Made by a program: the position numbers and the translations under genes
Notes under the pieces: model-generated
The model's database searches: none
Seen by the model: only the letters and a program-made list of their open reading frames with translations
Told to the model about the DNA's origin: nothing
Shown here: in pieces, positions 31,900-40,235 of the stretch
How the letters are laid out: every line of letters begins with the position of its first letter
Position numbering within the stretch: position 1 is the first letter of the stretch
Origin: CAVVNN01 sp963749605
Lineage (GTDB): Bacteria > Actinomycetota > Thermoleophilia > Solirubrobacterales > 70-9
Length of the DNA: 64,000 bases
Assembly: GCA_963749605.1 (NCBI GenBank)
Contig: CAVVNN010000002.1
Coordinates: forward strand, 1-64,000
Direction of reading: 5' to 3'

Positions 31900-33342
31900 A
31901 TGAGTCGGGAGCTTCTCGAGCAGTACCTGAGCGACGGGAGCCGGCTGGGGCCGGTGCCGGACGGCGCCTTCACCGGTGCGGCCGGGGGGGCTGCGTGCGG
32001 CGACCTGTCTCGGATCTCGCTGGTGCTCGACGACGGTCGCGTCGCGGAAGGGACCTTCGACGCTGAGGGATGCGGGGCCACTCGCGCCGCCACCGCCGCC
32101 ACGCTCGATCTCGTTTGCGGCCGCAGCGCGCTCGCCGCCGCTCGGGTCGGGGCCGATGAGATCGACGCCGCGGTCGGGGGGCTGGCTCCCGCCAAGCGGC
32201 ACGCCGCCCAGCTCTCGGCCGACGCGCTGCACCGGGCGCTGGCGAGCGCCGCGGCCTCCTCGGAGCGGCTGGCGCCGGCGGCCGGCGGACGCGTCGCGGT
32301 GGCGATGTCGGGCGGGGTCGACAGCGCCGTCGCCGCTTTGCTCGAACGTGAGCGCGGAGTCGAGGTGGTGGGAGTCACGGTGAAGCTCTGGGCCGACCCC
32401 GAGACCGACGGCGCCAAGGCCTGCTGTTCCCCGGAGGCCGTGCTCGGCGCCCGCGCCCTCGCTCACTCGCTTGACATCCCGCATCTCACCCTCGACCTCG
32501 AGGAGGACTTTCGCCGCCGGGTCGTCGGCGAGTTCGTCTCCGGATACGCGGCCGGAAGCACGCCAAACCCCTGCATCCTCTGCAACGGCGAGGTCCGGAT
32601 CGCGGCGATGGTCGACCTCGCCGAACGGCTCGGCGCGACGCACCTCGTCACCGGCCACTACGCGCGGGTCGTCGACGACGGCGAGGGGCCGCTGCTCGCT
32701 GCGGCGGCGGACGAGGCCAAGGACCAGAGCTACATGCTGGCGGCGCTGCCGCCCCGCCTATTGGACCAGCTGCGCTTTCCGCTCACCGACCTGACCAAGC
32801 CCGAGGTGCGGGAGATCGCTTCCCGCCACGGCCTCGCGGTTGCCCACAAGCCCGAGAGCCAGGACCTCTGCTTCCTCGCCGGGCAGGGCAAGCAGCGCTT
32901 CCTGCGCCGCCACGGCGACCTTCCCGACCGCGAGGGCGCGCTGCTCGACCGTTCCGGCCGCGGACTCGGCCGCCACCCCGGCCATCACCACTTCACGGTT
33001 GGGCAGCGCCGTGGCATCCGCGTCTCGGCCCCCGAGCCGCTTTACGTGCTCGCCACCGACGCTGAGGCGAATACGGTCACGGTCGGCACCCGCGAGGAGC
33101 TCGAAACCAGGACGGTGCAGATCCGCGACGCGATCCTGCATCGCGATGGCTCGACGGTCGACTCCGTGCGGTTGCGGTACCACTCGCGCATGCTCCCCGC
33201 GTCGGTCTCGGAGGTGGGGGCGGGTCGCCACGCCCGGCTCGAGATCGAGTTGGGTGAGGGCTTCGCCGGCGCGTCCCCCGGCCAGACAGCCGTCCTGCTG
33301 GCCGGGGGCGCGATCGTCGGTCACGGCGCCATCGCCGGATAG
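31900..33342 (+). CDS. mnmA: tRNA 2-thiouridylase MnmA with N-terminal IscU-like domain
   Basis: A 480-residue fusion. Residues about 1-115 form an IscU/NifU-N domain: C33 and D35 in AACGDLS, C58 in EGCGATRA and H101 in PAKRHAAQLSADAL. These keep the exact IscU spacing, but the usual third cysteine after H101 is alanine. Residues about 130-480 are MnmA, which makes s2U34 in tRNA: PP-loop MSGGVDSA, NPCILCNGEV and the second catalytic cysteine in PESQDLCFLA. Having two cysteines in NPCxxCN plus the distal one gives a three-cysteine site. No cysteine desulfurase gene is adjacent. ATG 31900 is chosen; TTG 31894 is possible. It starts 18 bases after the 6S RNA. Confidence 0.92.
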   Translation: MSRELLEQYLSDGSRLGPVPDGAFTGAAGGAACGDLSRISLVLDDGRVAEGTFDAEGCGATRAATAATLDLVCGRSALAAARVGADEIDAAVGGLAPAKRHAAQLSADALHRALASAAASSERLAPAAGGRVAVAMSGGVDSAVAALLERERGVEVVGVTVKLWADPETDGAKACCSPEAVLGARALAHSLDIPHLTLDLEEDFRRRVVGEFVSGYAAGSTPNPCILCNGEVRIAAMVDLAERLGATHLVTGHYARVVDDGEGPLLAAAADEAKDQSYMLAALPPRLLDQLRFPLTDLTKPEVREIASRHGLAVAHKPESQDLCFLAGQGKQRFLRRHGDLPDREGALLDRSGRGLGRHPGHHHFTVGQRRGIRVSAPEPLYVLATDAEANTVTVGTREELETRTVQIRDAILHRDGSTVDSVRLRYHSRMLPASVSEVGAGRHARLEIELGEGFAGASPGQTAVLLAGGAIVGHGAIAG

Positions 33343-33364
33343 AGGCCGGCGCCGAGTTCCTGCG

Positions 33365-33778
33365 TCAGCTGCTCTGGCTCTTGTGTTCGTCGCGACGCAG
33401 GTGCGCGGCGGCGACCACGCACTGGCTGAACGGCGTGCCCTTCTGCCCCTTGACGTGCTTCTTGCTCAGGCCTTTGCACGCCTGGCGGGGGGTGAGGTTC
33501 TGGTTGTGAGCGGCGTGGGCGAGTGCGGTGACGCACTGGCTGAACGGCGTCCCCTTCTGTCCCGCGACGTGCTGCTTGCTCGCGCCCTGTTCGTTGCAGA
33601 GGCGGCCGTAGGCTTTCGCCTGCGGAGGCGGGCTCTGGGTGTATTCGTTCTGGCTGCTGCCCGTCGGGTGGTTACGCGCGGTGCCCTGGTTGGCGGGCGG
33701 CGATGCGAGCGCTATGGCCGGCGCCACGCTCAGGGCCAGCGCCCCGACGACTAACAGGACCTTCAGATGCGGCTTCAT
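33365..33778 (-). CDS. Secreted protein with duplicated GQKGTPFSQCV motif
   Basis: A 137-residue protein with a clear signal peptide (KVLLVVGALALSVAPAIALA, cleavage near ALASPPA). The mature part has two similar units: CNEQGASKQHVAGQKGTPFS plus QCVTALAHA, and CKGLSKKHVKGQKGTPFSQC plus VVAAAHL. Each unit contributes two cysteines, suggesting one disulfide per unit. No family function is recognised. It lies 84 bases downstream of the ECF sigma gene on the same strand, so it may be cotranscribed with it or controlled by it. Confidence 0.6.
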   Translation of the reverse strand: MKPHLKVLLVVGALALSVAPAIALASPPANQGTARNHPTGSSQNEYTQSPPPQAKAYGRLCNEQGASKQHVAGQKGTPFSQCVTALAHAAHNQNLTPRQACKGLSKKHVKGQKGTPFSQCVVAAAHLRRDEHKSQSS

Positions 33779-33862
33779 GGTGTCTCCTCTCGTTGTCGAG
33801 TTCTCGGTCTCTGAAACGGATCTGCGCCGTGGTTGTCAGGTCAAAACCCGCGATCCGTCGGT

Positions 33863-35371
33863 TCACGGTTCGGCCGGCTGTTCCGTGGCTCCGGTGCTCT
33901 GCTTTGGCGCCGGTCCTTCCGGCGGTGTCTTCGCCTGAGGTTGGCTGGAGCTCGCAGGCGGCGGGTGGGGGCTGGGGGACGAAGGATGCGATTGATGGGC
34001 GCGGGACGGGTGCGACGCCCGCCCGCCGTGGGATGCGCCGCTTCCCTTTGACGATCTCGACCCGTTCCCATGGCCCGGATGCGAGCTGGGAGTGGGATGC
34101 GCGTGGGGTCGATGGGAATGGCTGGCGGCTGTTTCGTTGCCGTGGGCAGAGGCCGTCGAGGCGTCGCGCCCGTTTCCGCTTTCGTTCGCGCCAGCCGTCG
34201 GCGAGGACGCTCCGTTGACGTTCGCCTGACCGTTCTGGACGGCTGCCTTCGCCGATACTTGTCGGGCTGACCCTCGTCGGGTCGCGTTCCCGGCGGAGGT
34301 CGCACCGCCGAGGGCGCCGGCGCCCTGGTCTGTCGCCGGCGTCCCCTGATCCGACCCTTCGGGCGAGCCCTGCGCTTCGCGCTGTTGCCGGCCCCCGCCC
34401 GCCGGCAGGACGTGGATCAACCCGCCGCGGTCGGCGGCGGACACTCCCACGGCGACGACGACGGCCACCGTGGCCGCGGACTTGACGAGCGCTGACCCGG
34501 CGAGCGCCTTGCCGGCGGCGCCGCCGCCGGCGGTCCCCAGGCTGGCCCCCGATGCGCCGTTGGCGCTGCCGAGGATGCCGTGCAGCAGGCCGGCCGCGGC
34601 GGCAGCCGGAAGCGGCGCGACCGCGGCAAAGTCGCGGCTGCGGTCGGAGATGCCGTCGCGGAAGGCCCGGCAATCGGGGCAGGCGCGCAGGTGGGCGCGG
34701 ATGTCGCGACGGCGGATCGTGCGCCGATCGCCGTCGGAGAGCACATGGAGGACCTCCTCACAGGGCATCTCGCGCCCCTCGCTCATCTGTCGGAGCCCGA
34801 CTCGCGCCTCGTAGAGGGTCTGCCGGGCGACCGCCGGCGAGGTGTCGAAGGCGGCGGCGATCTGCTCGAAGCTCAGTCCGGCCAGCTCCCGCATCACCAG
34901 CGCCCCGCGCTGGCGGCCGGGAAGCTCGTCGAGGTCGCCGATCAGCCGCCGCAGGCGCTGGCGAAGGTCCGCCGTCTCGGCGGCGCTCGGGCCCCCCGCC
35001 GCGAGCTCGGGGTCGATCTGCTCGACGGGACGGCGGCGTCGCAGCAGATCGACCGACTCGTTGTGGGCGATCCGGTACAGCCACGGCTTGAGCTGCACTC
35101 GCCGCTTCTCCCCTGGTAGCGAGCGCAATACCTTGACCATCGTGTTCTGAAGCGCGTCGTGGGCGTCCTCGGGATTGCCGACGATCGCCGCGCAGTAGCG
35201 GTAGAGGTCCTGGTGGTAGCGACGATAGATCGCGGCGAAGGCACGCCGGTCCCCCTTCGTCGCGCGACGGGCAAGCTGGTCGTCCGAGAGGAGCCGGGCG
35301 GCGCCGGGGCCCACGCTCGCGGTCGAGGGGGTTGCCTGCGTCACTAATCGACCTTGTCGGCATTCGGACAC
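33863..35371 (-). CDS. ECF sigma factor fused to zinc-finger and membrane module
   Basis: A 502-residue single-chain regulator. Residues about 30-100 are sigma region 2 (AFAAIYRRYHQDLYRYCAAI, EDAHDALQNTMVKVL) and about 135-190 region 4 (LPGRQRGALVMRELAGLSFE). Next comes a ZAS-like element with C in MPCEEVLHVLSDGD and HLRACPDC (Hx3CxxC). A membrane helix (LVKSAATVAVVVAVGVSAA) follows, then a Ser/Gly/His/Pro-rich tail of about 170 residues. Sigma and anti-sigma parts are normally separate proteins; here release would need cleavage or a conformational change. The GTG at 35344 is an alternative start behind a TTGACT box. Confidence 0.85.
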   Translation of the reverse strand: MSECRQGRLVTQATPSTASVGPGAARLLSDDQLARRATKGDRRAFAAIYRRYHQDLYRYCAAIVGNPEDAHDALQNTMVKVLRSLPGEKRRVQLKPWLYRIAHNESVDLLRRRRPVEQIDPELAAGGPSAAETADLRQRLRRLIGDLDELPGRQRGALVMRELAGLSFEQIAAAFDTSPAVARQTLYEARVGLRQMSEGREMPCEEVLHVLSDGDRRTIRRRDIRAHLRACPDCRAFRDGISDRSRDFAAVAPLPAAAAAGLLHGILGSANGASGASLGTAGGGAAGKALAGSALVKSAATVAVVVAVGVSAADRGGLIHVLPAGGGRQQREAQGSPEGSDQGTPATDQGAGALGGATSAGNATRRGSARQVSAKAAVQNGQANVNGASSPTAGANESGNGRDASTASAHGNETAASHSHRPHAHPTPSSHPGHGNGSRSSKGSGASHGGRASHPSRAHQSHPSSPSPHPPPASSSQPQAKTPPEGPAPKQSTGATEQPAEP

Positions 35372-35495
35372 ATCCAGTCAAGGGTAGGGGTCAGGCCTCC
35401 ACTCCTTCAACGGTGGGAGGCGGCAAATGTCAGCGCGCGTTTGGGCCGGGAGCGGTACTGCGCTGGAGCCGCCCGCCGCTTAGGCTCTTTCCTTC

Positions 35496-38141
35496 ATGAG
35501 GGCACAGGAGATCCGCGACACCTACCTCTCGTTCTTCGCCGAGCGAGGGCACAAGATCGTGCCCTCGGCCTCGCTGGTGCCCTCGGCGCACGACCCGTCG
35601 GTCCTGCTCACCACCGCGGGCATGCAGCCCTTCAAGCCCTACTTCTTGGGGCGCGAGAAGCCACCCGCCCCGCGCCTCGCCGACGTGCAGAAGTGCTTCC
35701 GCACCACCGACATCGCGGAGGTCGGCAACACCGCCCGCCACCTCACCTTCTTCGAGATGCTCGGCAACTGGAGCTTTGGCGACTACTTCAAGGGGGAGTC
35801 GATCCCCTGGGGCTGGGAGCTCTCGACCGAGGGCTTCGGCATGGACCCCGAGCGGATCTGGGTGACGGTCTTCGGCGGCGACGAGGAGCTCGGCCTCGGT
35901 CCCGACGAGGAAGCGATCGCACTCTGGGGCGCAATCGGCGTCCCCGACGAGCGGATCGTGCGCCTCGGCCGCGCCGACAACTTCTGGCAGGCGGGGCCGA
36001 CGGGGCCCTGCGGCCCCTGCTCGGAGCTGTACCTGGACCGGGGGGAGGAGCTCGGCGCCCCCGGCGAGCGCCCCGGCGACGACTCCGACCGCTTCCTCGA
36101 GTTCTGGAACCACGTCTTCATGACCTACGACCTGGCCGAGAACGGCGTCCTGACCGAGTTGCCGATGCTCAACATCGACACCGGCATGGGACTGGACCGG
36201 ATGGCGGCGATCCTCCAGGACGTCCCCTCGGTCTTTGAGACCGACCTGTTGCGGCCGCTGGTCGGCCTCGCCGAGGAGCTGTCGGGTCGCTCCTACGACG
36301 AGGGCGGCGCGGTCACTCGCGCGATGCGGATCCTCGCCGACCACTCGCGTGGCGCCGCCTTCCTGATCGCCGACGGCGTCGTCCCCTCCAACGAGGATCG
36401 CGGCTACATCCTGCGCCGGATCATGCGCCGGGCGATTCAGCAGGGGCGGACGCTGGGGCTCGAGTCGCCTTGGCTGGGCCGCTTCGCCGAGCGCACGATC
36501 GAGATCATGGGGAGCACGTATCCGGAGCTCGTCGCCGAGCGGGAGACGATCGCCCGCTGGGTCGGCGACGAGGAGGAGAGCTTCGGCCGCACCCTGGAGC
36601 GCGGCACCGAGCTGCTGGAGCGCCTGGTCGCCGAGGCGAAGGAGTCGGAGACCTCCTGGATCGAGGCCGCCGACGCCTTCAAGCTGCACGACACCTACGG
36701 GTTTCCCTACGACCTGACCAAGGAGCTGCTCGCCGAGCGGGGGCTCTCGGTCGACGACGGCGGCTTCGAGGAGCTGATGGAGGAGCAGCGCCAGCGCGCC
36801 CGGGGCGGCGCCGCCACCGCGCACGGCTCCGAGGATCGCCACGAGAAGGTGATCGCCTTCGCCGCCGCGGCGCCGCCGACCCGTTTCGTCGGCTACGAGA
36901 CGCTGCGCGCCACCACCGGCCTCGCCGCGGTGCAGCCCCCAGATGGCGGCCGCGCGCTGGTGAAGCTGGAGGAGAGCCCGTTCTACGCCGAGGGCGGCGG
37001 CCAGGTCGCCGATTCCGGCCTCTTGCGCTGGAGTGGGGGAGAGGCAAGGGTCGTCGACGTCTACCGGGTGGGAGAAGACCAGGCGCTGGAGGTGGAGACT
37101 GGCAGCGGAGCGGTCGAGCCGGGGGTGGCGGTCGAGGCGGTCGTCGACCACGAAGCGCGCCACGCGACGATGCGCAACCACACCGCCACCCACCTCCTGC
37201 ACGCGGCCCTGCGCGAGCGGCTCGGCCCCCACGTCCGCCAGGCGGGCTCGGCCGTCCGCCCGGACAAGCTGCGCTTCGACTTCACCCACGGCCAGGGTCT
37301 CAGCGCCGGGGAGCTGCGCGACGTCGAGGACCTCGTCAACGAGTGGGTGAAGGCGAGCCGCCCGGTCCGCTGGCTCAACATGGAGCGCGCCGAGGCCGAG
37401 CGGCTGGGGGCGATGGCGCTGTTCGGCGAGAAATACGGCGAGTGGGTGCGGATGGTCGAGGTCGACGGGGTCTCGCGCGAGCTCTGCGGCGGCACCCACG
37501 TCGCCAACACCGCCGCGATCGGCATCTTCAAGATCGTCTCCGAGGGCTCCAGCGCCGCCAACGTGCGCCGGATCGAAGCGCTCAGCGGCCCCGCCGCGAT
37601 CGACTGGTTCCGCGAGCGCGAGGCGCAGCTGCGCGAGGCGGGCGAGCTGCTCGGCTCGCCGCAGGACCCGCTGGCCGGCGCCCGGCGTGCGGCGGAGCGG
37701 CTGCGCGAGGGGGAGGATGCGAAGAAGCGGGAGTGGGAGCGGCGCTTGGACCAGGACGTGAAGCAATTCGCGAGTGCGGCAACCGAAGTCGCCGGCATCG
37801 AGGTGGTCTCACATGACAAGCCCCTGCCTGCCGACCCGAAGCAGCTGCTCTCTCTGGCAAAACAGGTCCAGTCCGCACTGGGGGGCGGCGAGACGGCGAT
37901 CATGCTGGGGGGGGTCGCAGGGTCGGAAGCGGAAAACAAGGTGGGGGTCGTCATCCTCCTCTCCAAGGCTGCGGTGGCGCGGGGTCTCTCCGCCGCAGAG
38001 CTCGTCAGCAGGGCAGCGGAATCGATCGGCGGGGGTGGCGGAGGCAGCGCCGAGATGGCTCAGGCCGGCGGCGGGGACTCCGGGAAGCTCGGGGAGGCAT
38101 TTGCTGCGGCGCGCCGGATGATCGAGGAAAGGCTCGGCTAG
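35496..38141 (+). CDS. alaS: Alanyl-tRNA synthetase
   Basis: An 881-residue class II synthetase. The start EIRDTYLSFFAERGHKIVPS, motif 2 region VQKCFRTTDIAEVGNTARHL, and GPTGPCGPCSE in the aminoacylation domain are diagnostic. The editing domain has the zinc-binding NHTATHLLHAAL and ELCGGTHVANT, and the C-Ala domain ends in GGGGGGSAEMAQAGGGDSGK. It attaches alanine to tRNA-Ala and clears mischarged Ser/Gly. The stop overlaps the next gene by one base. It is the first gene of the alaS-ruvX-mltG-aro run. Confidence 0.97.
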   Translation: MRAQEIRDTYLSFFAERGHKIVPSASLVPSAHDPSVLLTTAGMQPFKPYFLGREKPPAPRLADVQKCFRTTDIAEVGNTARHLTFFEMLGNWSFGDYFKGESIPWGWELSTEGFGMDPERIWVTVFGGDEELGLGPDEEAIALWGAIGVPDERIVRLGRADNFWQAGPTGPCGPCSELYLDRGEELGAPGERPGDDSDRFLEFWNHVFMTYDLAENGVLTELPMLNIDTGMGLDRMAAILQDVPSVFETDLLRPLVGLAEELSGRSYDEGGAVTRAMRILADHSRGAAFLIADGVVPSNEDRGYILRRIMRRAIQQGRTLGLESPWLGRFAERTIEIMGSTYPELVAERETIARWVGDEEESFGRTLERGTELLERLVAEAKESETSWIEAADAFKLHDTYGFPYDLTKELLAERGLSVDDGGFEELMEEQRQRARGGAATAHGSEDRHEKVIAFAAAAPPTRFVGYETLRATTGLAAVQPPDGGRALVKLEESPFYAEGGGQVADSGLLRWSGGEARVVDVYRVGEDQALEVETGSGAVEPGVAVEAVVDHEARHATMRNHTATHLLHAALRERLGPHVRQAGSAVRPDKLRFDFTHGQGLSAGELRDVEDLVNEWVKASRPVRWLNMERAEAERLGAMALFGEKYGEWVRMVEVDGVSRELCGGTHVANTAAIGIFKIVSEGSSAANVRRIEALSGPAAIDWFREREAQLREAGELLGSPQDPLAGARRAAERLREGEDAKKREWERRLDQDVKQFASAATEVAGIEVVSHDKPLPADPKQLLSLAKQVQSALGGGETAIMLGGVAGSEAENKVGVVILLSKAAVARGLSAAELVSRAAESIGGGGGGSAEMAQAGGGDSGKLGEAFAAARRMIEERLG

Positions 38142-38545
38142 TGCGGGTGCTCGCCCTCGATCACGGCACCGCCCGGATCGGCTGCGCCATCTCCGACCCC
38201 AGCGGCACGCTGGCGACGCCTCTGCCCACGATCGAGCCGCCCGAGGCGCGCTCGGTGGCGGAGCTGGTCGCCGAGCACGGGGTCGAACTGGTCGTCGTCG
38301 GGCTGCCGCTCCACCTCAGCGGCGAGGAGGGGAGCCAGGCTGCCCTCGCCCGCACGTTCTGCGCGGAACTCGAGGCGATCCTCGAGGTGCCGGTGAAGAC
38401 CTACGACGAGCGCCTTACCACGCTGATGGCTGAGGCGAGCCGCCGCGCCGGGGCCGCCGCCGCCCCCGATTCGCTCGCCGCCGCCCACCTGCTCGAGGTC
38501 TACCTGGCGGCCAGCCCCGCGATCGAGGAGGATGGCGATGAGTGA
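38141..38545 (+). CDS. ruvX: RuvX/YqgF Holliday-junction resolvase-like
   Basis: A 134-residue RNase H-fold protein. The start VLALDHGTARIGCAISDPSG holds the first acidic residue, and VELVVVGLPLHLSGEEGSQA and VKTYDERLTTLMAEA hold the rest of the conserved core. Family members act as resolvase or in 16S rRNA 5' processing. The GTG start overlaps the alaS stop, and the end overlaps mltG by 14 bases. Confidence 0.92.
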   Translation: MRVLALDHGTARIGCAISDPSGTLATPLPTIEPPEARSVAELVAEHGVELVVVGLPLHLSGEEGSQAALARTFCAELEAILEVPVKTYDERLTTLMAEASRRAGAAAAPDSLAAAHLLEVYLAASPAIEEDGDE

Positions 38546-39419
38546 GGGCTTCCTCGCCACCGAGCGTGAGCAGCGAAGACGCGAGCGCGAAGAGCGGCGA
38601 GTCAAGCCCGCGCATTCAAGCCGGCGTCGCCTTCTTGCTGGCGGAGCCATCGTCGTCGTCCTCGCCGGCCTCGTCGCAATCGCGGCGCTCGCCTACCGCC
38701 ACTTCCACCGCAGTGCCGCGCCACCGCCCCCGGCGCTGAAGACGGTCACGGTCACGATCCCCGAGGGCTACAGCCGCCTCCAGACAGCGGCGCTGGCAAG
38801 GGAAGACGGCCTCCGCGGGGACTACGCGAAGGCCAGCAAGGGTCATGAGGGCTTCCTCTTCCCGGATACCTTCGAACTGAAGCGACACGCCCCCGTCCCC
38901 GACCTGGTCCGGTTGCAGCTCGAAGACTTCAAGCAGCGGATCGAGGGCGTGAACATGAGATACGCCCGCTCGAAGAACCTGACGGTCTACGACGTGGTCA
39001 CGATCGCCTCGATGATCGAGCGCGAGGCTCAGCAGGAAGGCGACCGCAGGCTGGTTGCGGCGGTGATCTACAACCGCCTCCACGAAGGGATGCCGCTGGG
39101 GATCGACGCGACGATTCGCTTCGCGACCGGCAACTACACCAAGCCGCTCACCGAATCGGAGCTGGCCACGTCCTCGCCCTACAACACGCGTACCAACCTG
39201 GGCCTGCCGCCAGGGCCGATCGACAGCCCCGGCCTGGCCTCGATCGAAGCCGCCGCGCACCCGGCCAAGGCCGGCTACCTTTTCTACGTGGTCGAGCCCG
39301 GGACCTGCGGCAAGCTCGCCTTCTCCAAGACCGAAGCGGAATTCGAAGAAGACGTCGCCAGCTACAACGCAGCGCGCGAAGCCGCGGGCGGCAAGGCCCC
39401 GACCACCTGCAGGGAATGA
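38532..39419 (+). CDS. mltG: Endolytic murein transglycosylase MltG (short form)
   Basis: A 295-residue membrane-anchored lytic transglycosylase that cuts nascent peptidoglycan. The N-terminus is basic and cytosolic, the helix LLAGGAIVVVLAGLVAIAAL anchors it, and the YceG domain has IPEGYSRLQTAALA, EGFLFPDTFELK, the catalytic glutamate in VTIASMIEREAQQEG, and ATSSPYNTRTNLGLPPGPI. The LysM-like part between IPEGY and EGFLFP is about 20-25 residues shorter than usual, so the protein is shorter than typical homologs. It overlaps ruvX and aroE. Confidence 0.92.
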   Translation: MAMSEGFLATEREQRRREREERRVKPAHSSRRRLLAGGAIVVVLAGLVAIAALAYRHFHRSAAPPPPALKTVTVTIPEGYSRLQTAALAREDGLRGDYAKASKGHEGFLFPDTFELKRHAPVPDLVRLQLEDFKQRIEGVNMRYARSKNLTVYDVVTIASMIEREAQQEGDRRLVAAVIYNRLHEGMPLGIDATIRFATGNYTKPLTESELATSSPYNTRTNLGLPPGPIDSPGLASIEAAAHPAKAGYLFYVVEPGTCGKLAFSKTEAEFEEDVASYNAAREAAGGKAPTTCRE

Positions 39420-40207
39420 TGAGGCTGGCCGTCGTCGGGCACCCTGTCGGCCACTCGCGCTCCCCGGCGATGCACAACGCCGCGCTGGCGGCGTTGGGGT
39501 TGGGGGACGAGTGGAGCTATGAGTCGATCGAGGTCTCCCCGGACGCCTTCGAGGAGCGGGTGCGGGCAATGCCGGAGGAAGGGTTCGCCGGCGCCAACGT
39601 CACCGTTCCCCATAAGGGAGCGGCGCTGGCGGTCGCCGACGAGATCTCCGAGGTGGCTCGGGAGATCGGCGCCGCCAACACGCTCGTCTTCGCCGGCGGC
39701 GAGATCCGCGCCGCCAACACCGACGCCGAAGGGCTGCTGGCGGCGCTGCCGGCGCCCCCCGGCGGGCGCCGCACGCTGGTGCTCGGAGCTGGCGGCGCCG
39801 GGCGCGCCGCGGTGTGGGCGCTGGTCCGCGAGGGCGCCGAGGTCGAGGTCTGGAACCGCACCGAGCTGCGCTCGCGTCATCTCTGCGAGGAGCTGGGGGG
39901 CGCGCCGGTCGCCGATCCCGAGCAGGGCGGCTACGCGCTGATCGTCAACACGACTGCGGTCGGCCTGCAGGGCGAAGACCCGTTCGAGGCGCTGCCGCTC
40001 GCTCTCGATCGCTTCTCCCCCGAGCAGACCGTCGTCGACCTCGTCTACGGCGACGAGCCGACGGCGCTGCTGCGCGCGGCAGAGGCCGCCGGTGCGACCG
40101 TCGTCGACGGCATCGAGGTCCTGGTCCAGCAGGGCGCTCTCTCGTTGCGCATCTGGACCGGCCGCGAGCCCTCGCTCGATGTCATGCGCGCCGCGGCACG
40201 CGGCTGA
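39416..40207 (+). CDS. aroE: Shikimate dehydrogenase
   Basis: A 263-residue NADP-dependent enzyme that reduces 3-dehydroshikimate to shikimate. Substrate-side motifs are VVGHPVGHSRSPAMHNAALA and GANVTVPHKGAALAVADE, with NTDAEGL further on. The cofactor loop is LGAGGAGRAAVWAL. The ATG overlaps the mltG stop in ATGATG; the second ATG (39419) is equally possible. It is the first gene of the shikimate set that continues through aroC, aroKB and aroQ. Confidence 0.94.
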   Translation: MMRLAVVGHPVGHSRSPAMHNAALAALGLGDEWSYESIEVSPDAFEERVRAMPEEGFAGANVTVPHKGAALAVADEISEVAREIGAANTLVFAGGEIRAANTDAEGLLAALPAPPGGRRTLVLGAGGAGRAAVWALVREGAEVEVWNRTELRSRHLCEELGGAPVADPEQGGYALIVNTTAVGLQGEDPFEALPLALDRFSPEQTVVDLVYGDEPTALLRAAEAAGATVVDGIEVLVQQGALSLRIWTGREPSLDVMRAAARG

Positions 40208-40235
40208 CCGCGGTCTCGCCTATAGCCTTGAGGGC

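Noticed and set aside
35372..35495. Possible T-box or riboswitch before alaS
   Set aside because: No GGTGG-type T-box sequence, specifier stem or terminator pair could be found.
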